DNA from: Fabrea salina
Taxonomy: Eukaryota > Ciliophora > Heterotrichea > Heterotrichida > Fabreidae
Direction of reading: 5' to 3'
DNA: 64,000 nt
Assembly (NCBI GenBank): GCA_022984795.1
Contig: JALIHJ010000031.1
Location: 1 to 64,000 of the forward strand
The notes below the pieces were generated by a model. The model was given only the letters and a program-made list of their open reading frames with translations, was not told the DNA's origin and did no database searches. The number at the start of each line of letters is the position of its first letter. Positions within the stretch are counted from its first letter, which is position 1. This document shows positions 45,271 to 54,800 of the stretch, piece after piece. The position numbers and the translations under genes are program-made.

Positions 45271-46230
45271 ATGATACATGAATGGAATGTAGCTCTGGCT
45301 AGTATTTTCGTGTGCATTTGCGCAGTCTTAGGCTTAGTTCAGATAATCCTTCACTTGTTTAACTATAACAGACCTCAGATGCAGCTTTACGTGTGCAGAA
45401 TAGTGCTGATGGTTCCAGTATACTCTTTGCAAAGTTTCTTGTCAATAGTTTACCCTTCAAAGGCTCTGCTCTTCAACACACTTAGAGACTGTTACGAAGC
45501 CTACGTTCTGTACTTGTTCACGAAACTCATCATCAACTGTCTAGGGGGCGAAACGACTTTGATCTGCCACTTCCTCACAAAGAGGCACATAAAACATCCA
45601 TGGCCACTGGAGTCACTGCCGACCTTGGTGCTTGACGAAGGAACTTTCCGCAAACTCAAAAGAGGAGTGCTGCAGTTTGTTTTGATTAAGCCTTTAACAG
45701 CTAGTGTTGCACTGATACTCTCGGGATGGGGACTTTACAGAGAAGGGGACTTTTCTTGGAACCAAGGCTACCTCTACATTTCAGTGATCAACAACATTTC
45801 AGTGAGTATATCTCTGTACTGCTTGATGCTGATGTTTTTGGTGTGTCAGGAGTACCTCCAGCCTATGGGCTTCGTAGGGAAGTTCCTGTGTGTGAAGAGC
45901 GTTATCTTTTTTTCTTTTTGGCAGAGTTGCGTATTTGCAGTGTTAGTTAGAATGGAGGTGTTTGGAGAGTTCGATACTGCCCAGGCAATCACTTCTGAAA
46001 TGCAGGACTTGATACTCTGTGCAGAGATGGGAGTGGCTTCTTTTTTCTACTGGAAGCACTTCAGTTACAAGGAGTTCCTTTTAAAGCAAAAGCGAGACTA
46101 CAGTTTAGTAAGCACTGTTGGAGACCTACTTAACGTCAAAGACGTGATTAAAGAAGCTAAGTCTGTTTTTGCTTCAAGCAAGCACACATTGCCTAACTAC
46201 AAAGACTACTCCTGGGAAGAATTTATTTAG
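45271..46230 (+). CDS. TMEM184 / OST-alpha family membrane protein
   Basis: 319 residues, seven predicted membrane segments. Family hallmarks: MVPVYSLQSFLSIVYPS near segment 2, RDCYEAYVLYLFTKLIINCLG, KPLTASVALIL, and CVKSVIFFSFWQS. TMEM184 proteins are related to the organic solute transporter alpha subunit; the role in protists is unknown. Its start lies 5 bp after the MFS stop codon, so the two may be co-transcribed or the promoter lies in the upstream coding region. Confidence 0.88.
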   Translation: MIHEWNVALASIFVCICAVLGLVQIILHLFNYNRPQMQLYVCRIVLMVPVYSLQSFLSIVYPSKALLFNTLRDCYEAYVLYLFTKLIINCLGGETTLICHFLTKRHIKHPWPLESLPTLVLDEGTFRKLKRGVLQFVLIKPLTASVALILSGWGLYREGDFSWNQGYLYISVINNISVSISLYCLMLMFLVCQEYLQPMGFVGKFLCVKSVIFFSFWQSCVFAVLVRMEVFGEFDTAQAITSEMQDLILCAEMGVASFFYWKHFSYKEFLLKQKRDYSLVSTVGDLLNVKDVIKEAKSVFASSKHTLPNYKDYSWEEFI

Positions 46231-46267
46231 TTAAGAGTAATTCCTTCAAGTTTATGTATAAAATAAA

Positions 46268-49180
46268 TTAGTTAATTGTTTTAGAACCAGTCTTTTTGGT
46301 GTGGCTTGAGTCATAGGTGTAGCTGGTGCTGTGGGATGTGCTGTCGATGTCCGAGAATCCGCTTGTTTTGGAGTAAGAGTTCCCTTCAGCTTTTCCACTG
46401 AAATCAACGCAGTTTTCGTCGTCTTCGCAGTTGAACTCTTTTTGTGAGTGGGATGTTTCGTGGCCTCCCCAGTAAGATATGGTGTTCTGGTCAGTAGATT
46501 CTGTAGAGTATGAGGAACTAGTTTCTCCAGATTCTTTTGAAAACTTCTTTTTGAACTTGCTGGGGTCGCTTGAAGCTTTTATTTTGACATCCACATCTTC
46601 ATATCCTTCAGCTCTGCTTGAAGAGTGCTTAGTGGTGTCTCCAGTAGTGAAGTCTATTTTTTCAAAGGACGAGTCACTTTGGGAGGTTTTACTGAAGTCG
46701 CAGTGGTCTCCTTCGCATTCTTTGTCTTTGGAGTCCTGGCTAGTGGTTTGTTCGTAGTTAATGTCGTAAAAGTCTGTGTGTTCGTTTGATTTGCTTTGGC
46801 TGTCCCAGTTAGTGTCCTTTGAGTACTTAGACTTGTATGTCCACTTTTCTTCTGGTTTAGGGTCGTAGCATCCAGGGCAGTCACTGTCGTCTTCAGGAAC
46901 CTTAGACTTGCTTTTGTACATGGTTTTTCCTTTCTCAGTAGTTTGACTGTTGTAAACTGAGTCTGAGTCAGAAATTGTGTCAGAGCCACTAATGTTAATT
47001 CCAGATGTTTGGGTTTCTGAGTTCTTTTCGTACTCGCAGTCAGGACCGTGGCAGTTCTCTGAAGTTACTTTTTTGTTTTTATCAGAAGAATCAGACCAGG
47101 TTTTAACTTCGGATTCTTGGATTCTTTCGTCTCTTTCGTTAGTTTTTTGTTCGTCAGAGTTTCTTTCCCAAGTAGTTTTTTCTTTGTACTTGGCTTGGCT
47201 GGGGTTTGATGAGTCTTTAATTTTAGTGGTTTCTTGGTAGTCAGAATTGGACTTATGGGTGCTCACCTCCCTCCAGTCTTTAATTATGTTGCCAAAAGCA
47301 TCTTCGTGGTAGTTTTTGTTCTCTTCCTTACTGTGGTCTACTACACAACCATCATAAATGCATGTGTAGTGAGATGAGGACTCTTTGTCTTTGTTGCGGC
47401 TAGATGAATACTGTTCGTTGGTGTGTCCAACTTCTTGGTCGTAGTCATAAGAGCCAGATTCCTCTGAGTATTCAATGGTTGTTTTGGACTTTTCTGTGTC
47501 GTAAACAGGCTTGTAAATAGTTTTTTCTGGGTCATGGTCTCTGTCTTCCTTTTTGTGGTCTGTTTCGTAGTCTGTTTCATGGTCTTTCTTTCCTGATTCT
47601 TTGCCAAACTTGCCAAAGTCCTTTTTGGATTCTTTGCCAGATTCTGAACCGGTCTTTTCTCCTTCAATGTGTGTTGACTTCTTAAAGTTAGTGTAGTCAT
47701 TTCCGTATGAGTAGTTCTTAACGTCTCTGTCAGTCTTTGAAAAAGAGTCTTCATTCCAGTTGGTTTCTGATTCGTACTCTCCACATTCATCGTCTCCACA
47801 GTCCTTTTCACTGGATCCAGTTGATTTAGATTTTTCTATAGTGGTTCCTTTAGTTTGGCTTGAACCATATTCGGAAGAGTAGTCTCCTCCGTACTCATCC
47901 GCATCAACTTCGTACTCTTTCTGGAAGTCTTTTTGATAGTTGCCGTGGCTGTCGTACTTTCCTTTTCCTTTTTCTACGGAGTTGAAGTTAGTGTTTCCTC
48001 CAGAGTAACTAAATCCAGAGTCAATTTCGTAACCAGTTGTGGTTGAAAAGTCCTTTTTGATGTTTTTTCCTTCTGCCTCTGAACTTTGTTCACAGTCTCC
48101 GTACTCACAGTTTGAACTCTTTTCCCAGTTCTCGACTGACTTAGAACTGTTGTCTTCTGTGAAATAGTTGCTTTCGTACTCTGATTCGTAGCTTGATGCT
48201 TCTGAACTAGCATCTACTTCTTTTTCGTTCTTCCAATAAGTTTTGCTGGCGGGTTTGTAGTGGTCACACTTTCCGTCTGGGCAGTCGCTTTCTTGCTGTG
48301 GAGTCTTTTCTACGCTCTTAAACTTGTTTTTGGTGTCTATGTCAGTGTCGTTATAGTTACTTCCATACTCACTTCTGTAAATGTTATCGTTCCTTGTGGT
48401 TTGTCCTCCAGAAATAGTTGTAGATTCATAGTTACAATCAGATTCACCATCATCACAGTCTACGTGAGCATTATTTTCAACCTTGTGGAAGCCTCCAAAC
48501 TGAGTTTTTGTCTTTACATTGCCTGACTCAATGTTTGAATACCCTCCTAAAGATTCTATATCTTGGTGTTTTTCAGTTTTTGATTTGTAAGTTTCCTTCC
48601 CTTCTCCGTCATCGTGGAACTTAGAGTGTTTGGTGCCTTGAACATTGGAACTTTCAGTTTGGTAACTGTTTCCATTAACGAATTTTTCGTCAGCCCTTTG
48701 TGTTTGGCTCCAGTGCTTTCCATAAACATTTGAGTCAAAGTTCCCTTCGCAGTTTCCGTCTTCACACTTGCTGTTCTTTTCAGTTCCGTATGTGAAGTGA
48801 TCTCCAGACTCTTCAAATTCGTATTTCTTTCCACTGAAACCGTTTGAGTCTGAGGACCCTGAAACTTCTCCGAAGATTTCCTCTGATTCCCATTCCACCT
48901 CAGCATCGTCAGAGTGCTTCATCTTTTTTACTTCGTGGTCGATTTCTTCAGAGTCAACTGGCTCAATTGGAGTTCTTTTATGATCGAAGGTGCAGTCACC
49001 TCCAACACAATGATCGTCTGCTTGGTTGTATTTAAAAGCTTTGCTCAGCATGCGTCTTAAACTAAACGAATCCTTTAGTTTTCTCCCACTGAAGTTTACA
49101 TGCCCTGCTGGTTCGCACATTTCAGCTGTACACACAATCGCACACACTGCTAAGATCCAGATTGCTTTTTTCATATACAT
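46268..49180 (-). CDS. Large acidic Ser-rich secreted repeat protein with Cys-pair motifs
   Basis: 970 residues with a signal peptide (MYMKKAIWILAVCAIVC) and no membrane segment afterwards. Extremely rich in Ser, Asp, Glu, Lys, Thr and Tyr, with almost no hydrophobic core. Eleven small acidic cysteine motifs recur about every 85 residues (CVGGDC, CEDGNC, CPDGKC, CEYGDC, CGDDEC, CIYDGC, CHGPDC, CEGDHC, CEDDENC and variants), separated by repetitive linkers with TT..Y.S and E.SGS..  texture. This suggests a disulphide-linked, calcium-binding or mineral/gel-forming matrix, for example in cortical granules or a mucous coat (inference). No family recognised. The 296-bp upstream spacer is long for this window, so regulation may be more elaborate. 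Confidence 0.75.
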   Translation of the reverse strand: MYMKKAIWILAVCAIVCTAEMCEPAGHVNFSGRKLKDSFSLRRMLSKAFKYNQADDHCVGGDCTFDHKRTPIEPVDSEEIDHEVKKMKHSDDAEVEWESEEIFGEVSGSSDSNGFSGKKYEFEESGDHFTYGTEKNSKCEDGNCEGNFDSNVYGKHWSQTQRADEKFVNGNSYQTESSNVQGTKHSKFHDDGEGKETYKSKTEKHQDIESLGGYSNIESGNVKTKTQFGGFHKVENNAHVDCDDGESDCNYESTTISGGQTTRNDNIYRSEYGSNYNDTDIDTKNKFKSVEKTPQQESDCPDGKCDHYKPASKTYWKNEKEVDASSEASSYESEYESNYFTEDNSSKSVENWEKSSNCEYGDCEQSSEAEGKNIKKDFSTTTGYEIDSGFSYSGGNTNFNSVEKGKGKYDSHGNYQKDFQKEYEVDADEYGGDYSSEYGSSQTKGTTIEKSKSTGSSEKDCGDDECGEYESETNWNEDSFSKTDRDVKNYSYGNDYTNFKKSTHIEGEKTGSESGKESKKDFGKFGKESGKKDHETDYETDHKKEDRDHDPEKTIYKPVYDTEKSKTTIEYSEESGSYDYDQEVGHTNEQYSSSRNKDKESSSHYTCIYDGCVVDHSKEENKNYHEDAFGNIIKDWREVSTHKSNSDYQETTKIKDSSNPSQAKYKEKTTWERNSDEQKTNERDERIQESEVKTWSDSSDKNKKVTSENCHGPDCEYEKNSETQTSGINISGSDTISDSDSVYNSQTTEKGKTMYKSKSKVPEDDSDCPGCYDPKPEEKWTYKSKYSKDTNWDSQSKSNEHTDFYDINYEQTTSQDSKDKECEGDHCDFSKTSQSDSSFEKIDFTTGDTTKHSSSRAEGYEDVDVKIKASSDPSKFKKKFSKESGETSSSYSTESTDQNTISYWGGHETSHSQKEFNCEDDENCVDFSGKAEGNSYSKTSGFSDIDSTSHSTSYTYDSSHTKKTGSKTIN

Positions 49181-49476
49181 GATAAATAATTATGATCGGA
49201 TATGTAAGAACTGCTATTTATACTTGGTGTTCAATATGGAGGTTACACCGCAAACTTATACCACTGCTTAAATACTAGTTTAGTCCAATGAAGGACTGAC
49301 TCAAAGCACCCTTCCTCAGGTTTCTGACCAAGCTCTTCAGTTTGCCTCAAAAAAATTTCTAAAATATAGATCAGAATTACCAGAATTTAACTTAAACTAA
49401 AACTTACAAACAACTAAAACTAACTTCTACTTAGGAGTTTCGTTAAACTTAAATGCTGAGTTTAAATATAATTTAA
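49181..49476. promoter_or_regulatory. 296-bp divergent promoter region
   Basis: AT-rich DNA between the acidic repeat protein and MAPK15 start codons. No reading frame above 28 codons and no RNA gene recognised. It is much longer than the 9-38 bp of other divergent pairs, so it may carry regulatory elements for the secreted protein. Confidence 0.45.
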
Positions 49477-50556
49477 ATGAGTGAAGAAATAGAAAGTCAC
49501 ATACTTCGCAAATACGAAATCCTCCAAAAACTAGGTAAGGGCGCTTACGGAATAGTTTGGAAAGCCATTGACAAAAAAACTCGTGAAGTCGTGGCACTCA
49601 AGAAAGTCTTTGACGCATTTCAAAATGCAACAGACGCCCAACGCACTTTCCGAGAAATCATGTTTCTTCAAGAACTCAACGGCCACGAAAACATAGTGCG
49701 TTTGCTGAACGTGATTAGGGCTGAAAACGACAGAGACATCTATTTAGTTTTCGACTTCATGGAAACTGACCTGCACGCAGTCATCAGAGCCAACATCCTT
49801 GAAGACATCCACAAGCAGTACATAACCTACCAAATACTCAAGGCCATCAAGTACATGCACACCGGACAACTGCTCCACAGAGACCTTAAACCTTCAAACA
49901 TCCTTCTCAACTCGGACTGCCTCGTTAAAGTTGCTGACTTCGGACTTGCTCGTTCTGTTTCAGCTCAAGAGGAAGGGTCCAACCCTGTCCTTACGGACTA
50001 CGTAGCCACTAGGTGGTACCGAGCACCTGAGATTCTTCTGGGTTCAACTAAGTACTCTAAAGCAGTGGACATGTGGAGCTTAGGGTGCATTGTTGGGGAG
50101 ATGCTGGCGGGAAAACCTATTTTCCCAGGGACTTCCACTCTGAACCAGTTAGACCGGATTCTAGAGTTGACTGGGAGGCCTTCTCAAGAAGACATTGATT
50201 CCATACAGAGCAACTTAGCAGCTACTATGCTGGAGAGCTTGCCCCCTACCCGGACTAGGCGATTTCACGATTTCTTTCCTTCGGCCTCCGACGACGCTTT
50301 AGACATGGTGAGAAGACTGCTCCAGTTCAACCCCAACAAAAGACTAACTATTGAGCAGGCACTTAGACATCCATACGTGTCGCAGTTCCATAACTCAGAC
50401 GACGAGCCTGCTTGTCCTAGCACTATCCAAATAGTGATTGACGACAACCGCAAGTTCACTATTCGTGAATACAGGGAAAGAATCTACGCAGACATTTCCA
50501 AGAAGAAGAAGGAAATAAGACGCAGACACTTAATGTCCAGGGGTTATTACCGGTAA
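49477..50556 (+). CDS. MAPK15: MAP kinase, ERK7/MAPK15-like
   Basis: 359 residues. Full kinase domain: GKGAYGIVW, VVALKKVFDAFQNATDAQRT (typical of ERK7), HRDLKPSNILLN, ADFGLAR, the activation motif TDY (VLTDYVATRWYRAPE), and HPYVSQFH at the end. ERK7/8 kinases activate themselves and control ciliogenesis and autophagy. Most ERK7s have TEY; TDY is known in protist and plant MAP kinases. The tail is only about 45 residues and basic, shorter than in animals. Confidence 0.93.
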   Translation: MSEEIESHILRKYEILQKLGKGAYGIVWKAIDKKTREVVALKKVFDAFQNATDAQRTFREIMFLQELNGHENIVRLLNVIRAENDRDIYLVFDFMETDLHAVIRANILEDIHKQYITYQILKAIKYMHTGQLLHRDLKPSNILLNSDCLVKVADFGLARSVSAQEEGSNPVLTDYVATRWYRAPEILLGSTKYSKAVDMWSLGCIVGEMLAGKPIFPGTSTLNQLDRILELTGRPSQEDIDSIQSNLAATMLESLPPTRTRRFHDFFPSASDDALDMVRRLLQFNPNKRLTIEQALRHPYVSQFHNSDDEPACPSTIQIVIDDNRKFTIREYRERIYADISKKKKEIRRRHLMSRGYYR

Positions 50557-50593
50557 TGTAACCTAAATGGAGAGGTATTTACACTATGCGAAC

Positions 50594-51769
50594 TTACTCT
50601 GGGCGTTCAAAGCCCCCAGCCTTTAGTTGGGCAGAGTTGAGTCCGTTTTCTTGAACGTCTTTGCCTAGAGTCAGGACTTTGGTGTACCGAAGCACTGCAA
50701 ACAATACTGTAGAATTCAAAAGTCCCCAAGCAGCCACTGCTCCCAGTCCTGCTAGTTGTACTCCTAAGTTGCTCCAGCTTCCTTCGTTCAGGGCTCCTAA
50801 GTCCTTGTCAAAGACTCCTGCAAGCAATACTCCTAGCATTCCTGGAATGAAGAAAGTAGCTATTGTGTCGTGGCCGTCGTCTACCCACTTTAGTTTCTTC
50901 ACAAATTTCAGAGTGGGTGCAAACACCAGTCCCGAAACCGTTCCTACAATAAACGCTTCGTAAGGCTCACAGTTAGTTGCTACTGAAGACACAGCAACCA
51001 GGCCTCCCAGGAACCCTTTGAGCAGTGCCATCCAGATTTCGTACATGTCATGCTTCATAAACAGAACGAGTAAACACGAAAACGCTGCACTTGCACCTCC
51101 TGCTAAAAAGCTGTTCCACAAAGCCACTCCTACTTGTTCAATAGTTTCAGCTTCTGAGTAGTTTATGCCTAGTATGGCAAGCCAAGTAAGCAAAGTTCCC
51201 AGAACTACCAGTACGTTGTTGTTGGGAAGGGGCATTGTCCCAGGCTCCACACCAACTCTGTATTTGACAAACCACAGCGCAGGAATAACCAGTGCTGCTG
51301 ACAAAACGTAAAGCGTCGAGGTAGCTCCTCTGTTAATGAAGTCAAGTTCTTGAAGCCACCCTTCGCTTACCCAGGCCAGAGCTACGGGGTAAATCCAAGC
51401 CAAGTTAACCACTGAAAACGCTATAGAACCCCACCAGTTGAGTCTCTCAAGCAAGCCAATGTTAACTATCAGAAGGGAGATCAACCCCAGCAGTCCGTAA
51501 AGCACTGCTTTTATGTAGTGCTCTGTGCCTTCCCAGTCATTTCCTGCGAAGTACTGCGTTCCAATGAACCCTTTATCCACCTCTCCAAAGGCAAATCCGT
51601 ACCCAAGCAGCCACCACAAAATGAACCCTGCACCTATTTGCACCCAGTTTTTCAAAAGTATAGCTTGAGAAGAACCACTTCTGCAAGAAGCAGCTTCCAA
51701 AAGACTTAGTCCTGGAAGGGCGAGAAACACCCACCCTATGCTCACAACTTGTATAAGTCCTTCTGACAT
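50594..51769 (-). CDS. Ammonium transporter (Amt) family protein lacking the pore histidines
   Basis: 391 residues, about 11 membrane segments. Family features remain: GLSLLEAASCRSGSSQAILL, WWLLGYGFAFGE, the conserved Asp143 in LQELDF, and WVDDGHDTIATFF. The two histidines that line the Amt pore are missing: the position matching AmtB His168 (D plus 8 residues) is Ser151, and that matching His318 is Phe306. With both gone, normal ammonium conduction is doubtful. It may be a sensor, a non-conducting paralog or carry another substrate. The frame is intact at full length. It lies 42 bp after the VPS13-like stop. Confidence 0.85.
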   Translation of the reverse strand: MSEGLIQVVSIGWVFLALPGLSLLEAASCRSGSSQAILLKNWVQIGAGFILWWLLGYGFAFGEVDKGFIGTQYFAGNDWEGTEHYIKAVLYGLLGLISLLIVNIGLLERLNWWGSIAFSVVNLAWIYPVALAWVSEGWLQELDFINRGATSTLYVLSAALVIPALWFVKYRVGVEPGTMPLPNNNVLVVLGTLLTWLAILGINYSEAETIEQVGVALWNSFLAGGASAAFSCLLVLFMKHDMYEIWMALLKGFLGGLVAVSSVATNCEPYEAFIVGTVSGLVFAPTLKFVKKLKWVDDGHDTIATFFIPGMLGVLLAGVFDKDLGALNEGSWSNLGVQLAGLGAVAAWGLLNSTVLFAVLRYTKVLTLGKDVQENGLNSAQLKAGGFERPE

Positions 51770-51811
51770 TATTTAACACTTAAAAGAAGACATTTAAGTT
51801 TTTGTTCGGGA

Positions 51812-54800
51812 TCAACCGATGAAGTTCCGAGTTTCCTTGGACCTTTCTGAGTTTTCTTTCGGCAAAGTAATCCACTTCTTCACTGTGACTTGGGATTTCT
51901 TTACTTCAAAGTGCATTTTGGTGTTTTTCCAGACAGACTTGGACTTATTGAATATAGCTTCTTCTTCGTCTACGTTAGACTCAATCATTTGCTGCATCTG
52001 TAGAATCCTTCCTACTGAGGTTTTGAGTTTGGCTTCTTGAAAGGTTAGGCCAAGTTGGTTTTTGAGTTCCCACTTGGTTTCAGCTAAGTTGGGTGTTGTA
52101 GGTACACTGCAGTTTAGGTGGAGCACTCCTACTTCTCCTAGTGTCACTTGTGTTTGGCTTACTTGCATGCTGGCTTTTACACAGTTCAGAAGTGCTTGGA
52201 CTTTAGTGACTGGGAGTCTTTTTGTGACTCCAGAGTGTTGCACAGGCACTTCTAGTTTTTGGGTCTTTAAAGGTTTTTTGAGTGCTTCGGGAACTTCCCA
52301 GGTAGTTTGGTCTTGGTGGAGTTTAATTTCTGCAGTTTTTAAGTCCAAGCACACAAAGTCAGCGTCATAGGAAGTTTTGGGAAGGATAATTTTGGTGTTT
52401 TTGAGTTGCAAAACTAAAAAAAGGCGTTTTTGTTCTTTTTCAGAGCTAGGTTCGTTTGAAACTACTTCTAAAAAGCCCTGTATTTCCCTAATCATTTTGT
52501 TTACAAAGAATATTTGTGCGTTGTTGACTTTAACAAGCAGTTCTTTTGTGGAAGAGTCGTACTCAGCGTTGACTTTTATGCCTTTTTTGTGTTTAGTGCT
52601 TAGAAGAGTGTCCTTGTGGAGTGAGTTCTCGTGCAGGTACTCTAAAGAGTCCACTAGTAAGTAAAGTTTATCGTAGTCTTGGTTTTTTTCTTTGAGGACT
52701 TCTAAGTCCAAGCCTTCAATTCTAGCTTGGCTGATAAAGACTCCTTTGTAAGTCAAGTTCAGAATAGCTTTGGGAATCCTGATGTTGAAGTTCCTTGACT
52801 CCAAAAACTCTATTTTGGGGTTCCTAGCTATTGAAGTCCCAAACTCAGTTTTCAAAAGCTTTCCAGTGAAAAAGTAACTTAAGTTTTGTACAAGTTCTTT
52901 GATTATAGAGCTTTCAGCTAAAACTCCAGTTTTGTTGAAAAGCACCGTCCAGAGTTTTTTGGTTTCTGAGTGAGTTTCAGTGAAGTTTTTAGAGGTTTCT
53001 AGAGTCTTCACTTTCAAAAACCAGTCTGCAGAACTCAGTTCTAGATTGTTGTCGCAAGGACTAACTAAGAAGTTCTTGTGTTCTTTGTAAAACTGAAGTC
53101 TTTCGATGTTGAGTTTCAGTTTGTTTGTAATCTTGCGCACGTACCCAAAGTACTCTACAGAGTCCACTATTTGCTTGACTTGTTCAAAGGTAGTTTTGCC
53201 AACTAAGTTTATTTTATAAAGACCTCCCCACACTTCTTCTACCCTGGCTTCGATCCTTTTGCAGCTTAAGTGCAGCTTAGTTTTAATCCTTTCTAAAGAA
53301 GAGTCTTGGGAGTGCTTTTGAGGTTCTGCTAAGTCGGGTTCCCTGTGCAAAGAAACTCCAGAAACTTCTAAGTAAGCTACTTTTTGGAGTTCAAGTCTAA
53401 AGTCTATAAGATCAAGAGTGAAGTTTAGCGGACAACTGTTAGGAGTTCTTAAGTTAGGCACTGGGGAGACTATGTGCTTTCTGTAGAAGTTAAGCAGTTC
53501 AATGATGCTTGAAAGGTAAAGTGCTGCCTGAGCTAGTCCAGAGTCTTCAAAACTTTCAAGGACCATAAGTGAAACCTTTGAAATGTGGATGTTAATTCCT
53601 TCGAAGTCACTTAGCCAGTTCTGGATGTCAAATATTTCTAAGTTGTTTTTTTGCTTCATATTCACAACTAAGAACAGTGGGGCAGAGTTCTGTTGATTTA
53701 TTCCCAAACTTCTAACTGAAGCACTGGATGCTTCGTTGACTCCTAAAACCGGGGTGCTTTCAAGCTCACTAGGAATAACTTCTAGAAAGAAACCTTCAGG
53801 TTTGCCTGCATACACAGCAGTTGTGTATATCCTTAAGTCTTTTCTGAAGACCTTTTCTTCATAGTGCCCAAAAACAAAAAAGGACTTGAGTTCTATAAAA
53901 GGCTTTCTGCTCAAAGAGTCGCCAAAAACTCTGATTTCTATAAGTTCGTGACTAGAGTTCCTTTCGCCAACTGAAAAATGAATCACTTTCTGGAACTTCC
54001 GGTAAGCTAACAAGCAGTGCTTGCAGTACTTTGCATTCCTAACTACGTAGTGGTGGTTGTGGAGGTACTCTAGGTTTTCTTTCAGAGTTCTTTTGTTGGC
54101 TTCAAAGACAAACTCTTGCATTCTGATAGTTTCTAGTTGGCTTTCAGAGTACTCAGAAAACGTTTGAGGGACTTCTATTCTGGACAAGAGTCCTAAAAGA
54201 GTCACTAACTCTTTCACTACGTTTAGTTTCAAGTAAGGAAAGCTGCAGTCCAAAACAACTTCTCGAAGACGTGGGTGTTGTTTGATTAGCCCTGTTTGGA
54301 GTTTAAGGTTCAAGGCTGTGTCAAGCATCAATGTGTTTTCTGTCTTCACACTTAAGTTAGCTATTCGGACTTGAGTGACTGAGTAAAAGAGTTCTTTTTT
54401 GTCCGAAGAGTTAGCAAAGAAGTCTTGGTTCTGGTAACTGCTACCTTTAGACTCACTTGAACAGTAGATGTTTCTAAGTTCCACTGTCACTTCAAACTCT
54501 TCCTTTTTGTAGTCAAGCAAGTTCCAGTCAATCACAAAAAAACGCAAACAGTGGACCTTAACTTCAAAGTTAGCGAATTTGTTTTTGTTCAGAGCGTCTT
54601 TTAGCAAGTGGAAAATAAAAGAAGGCGACTTTTTGGCGTTTTTAAGCAGTTGGTAAACAACTGAGAACTGCTTGGGCGACTGGAGTGTTTTCAAAAACCC
54701 AGAGTGGAAATGGGTTCCGTTGAACTTCCCAGTGGGAGGATTGGTTGTCCACTGGAAGATCTTGACTAGGGTTTCTGTAGTGACTCCTATGTCTATGTCT

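Noticed and set aside
46268-49180. Long plus-strand open frames inside the acidic repeat gene and inside the VPS13 and DOP1 genes
   Set aside because: They mirror the coding strand's codon bias, lack domains and lie wholly inside well-supported genes.
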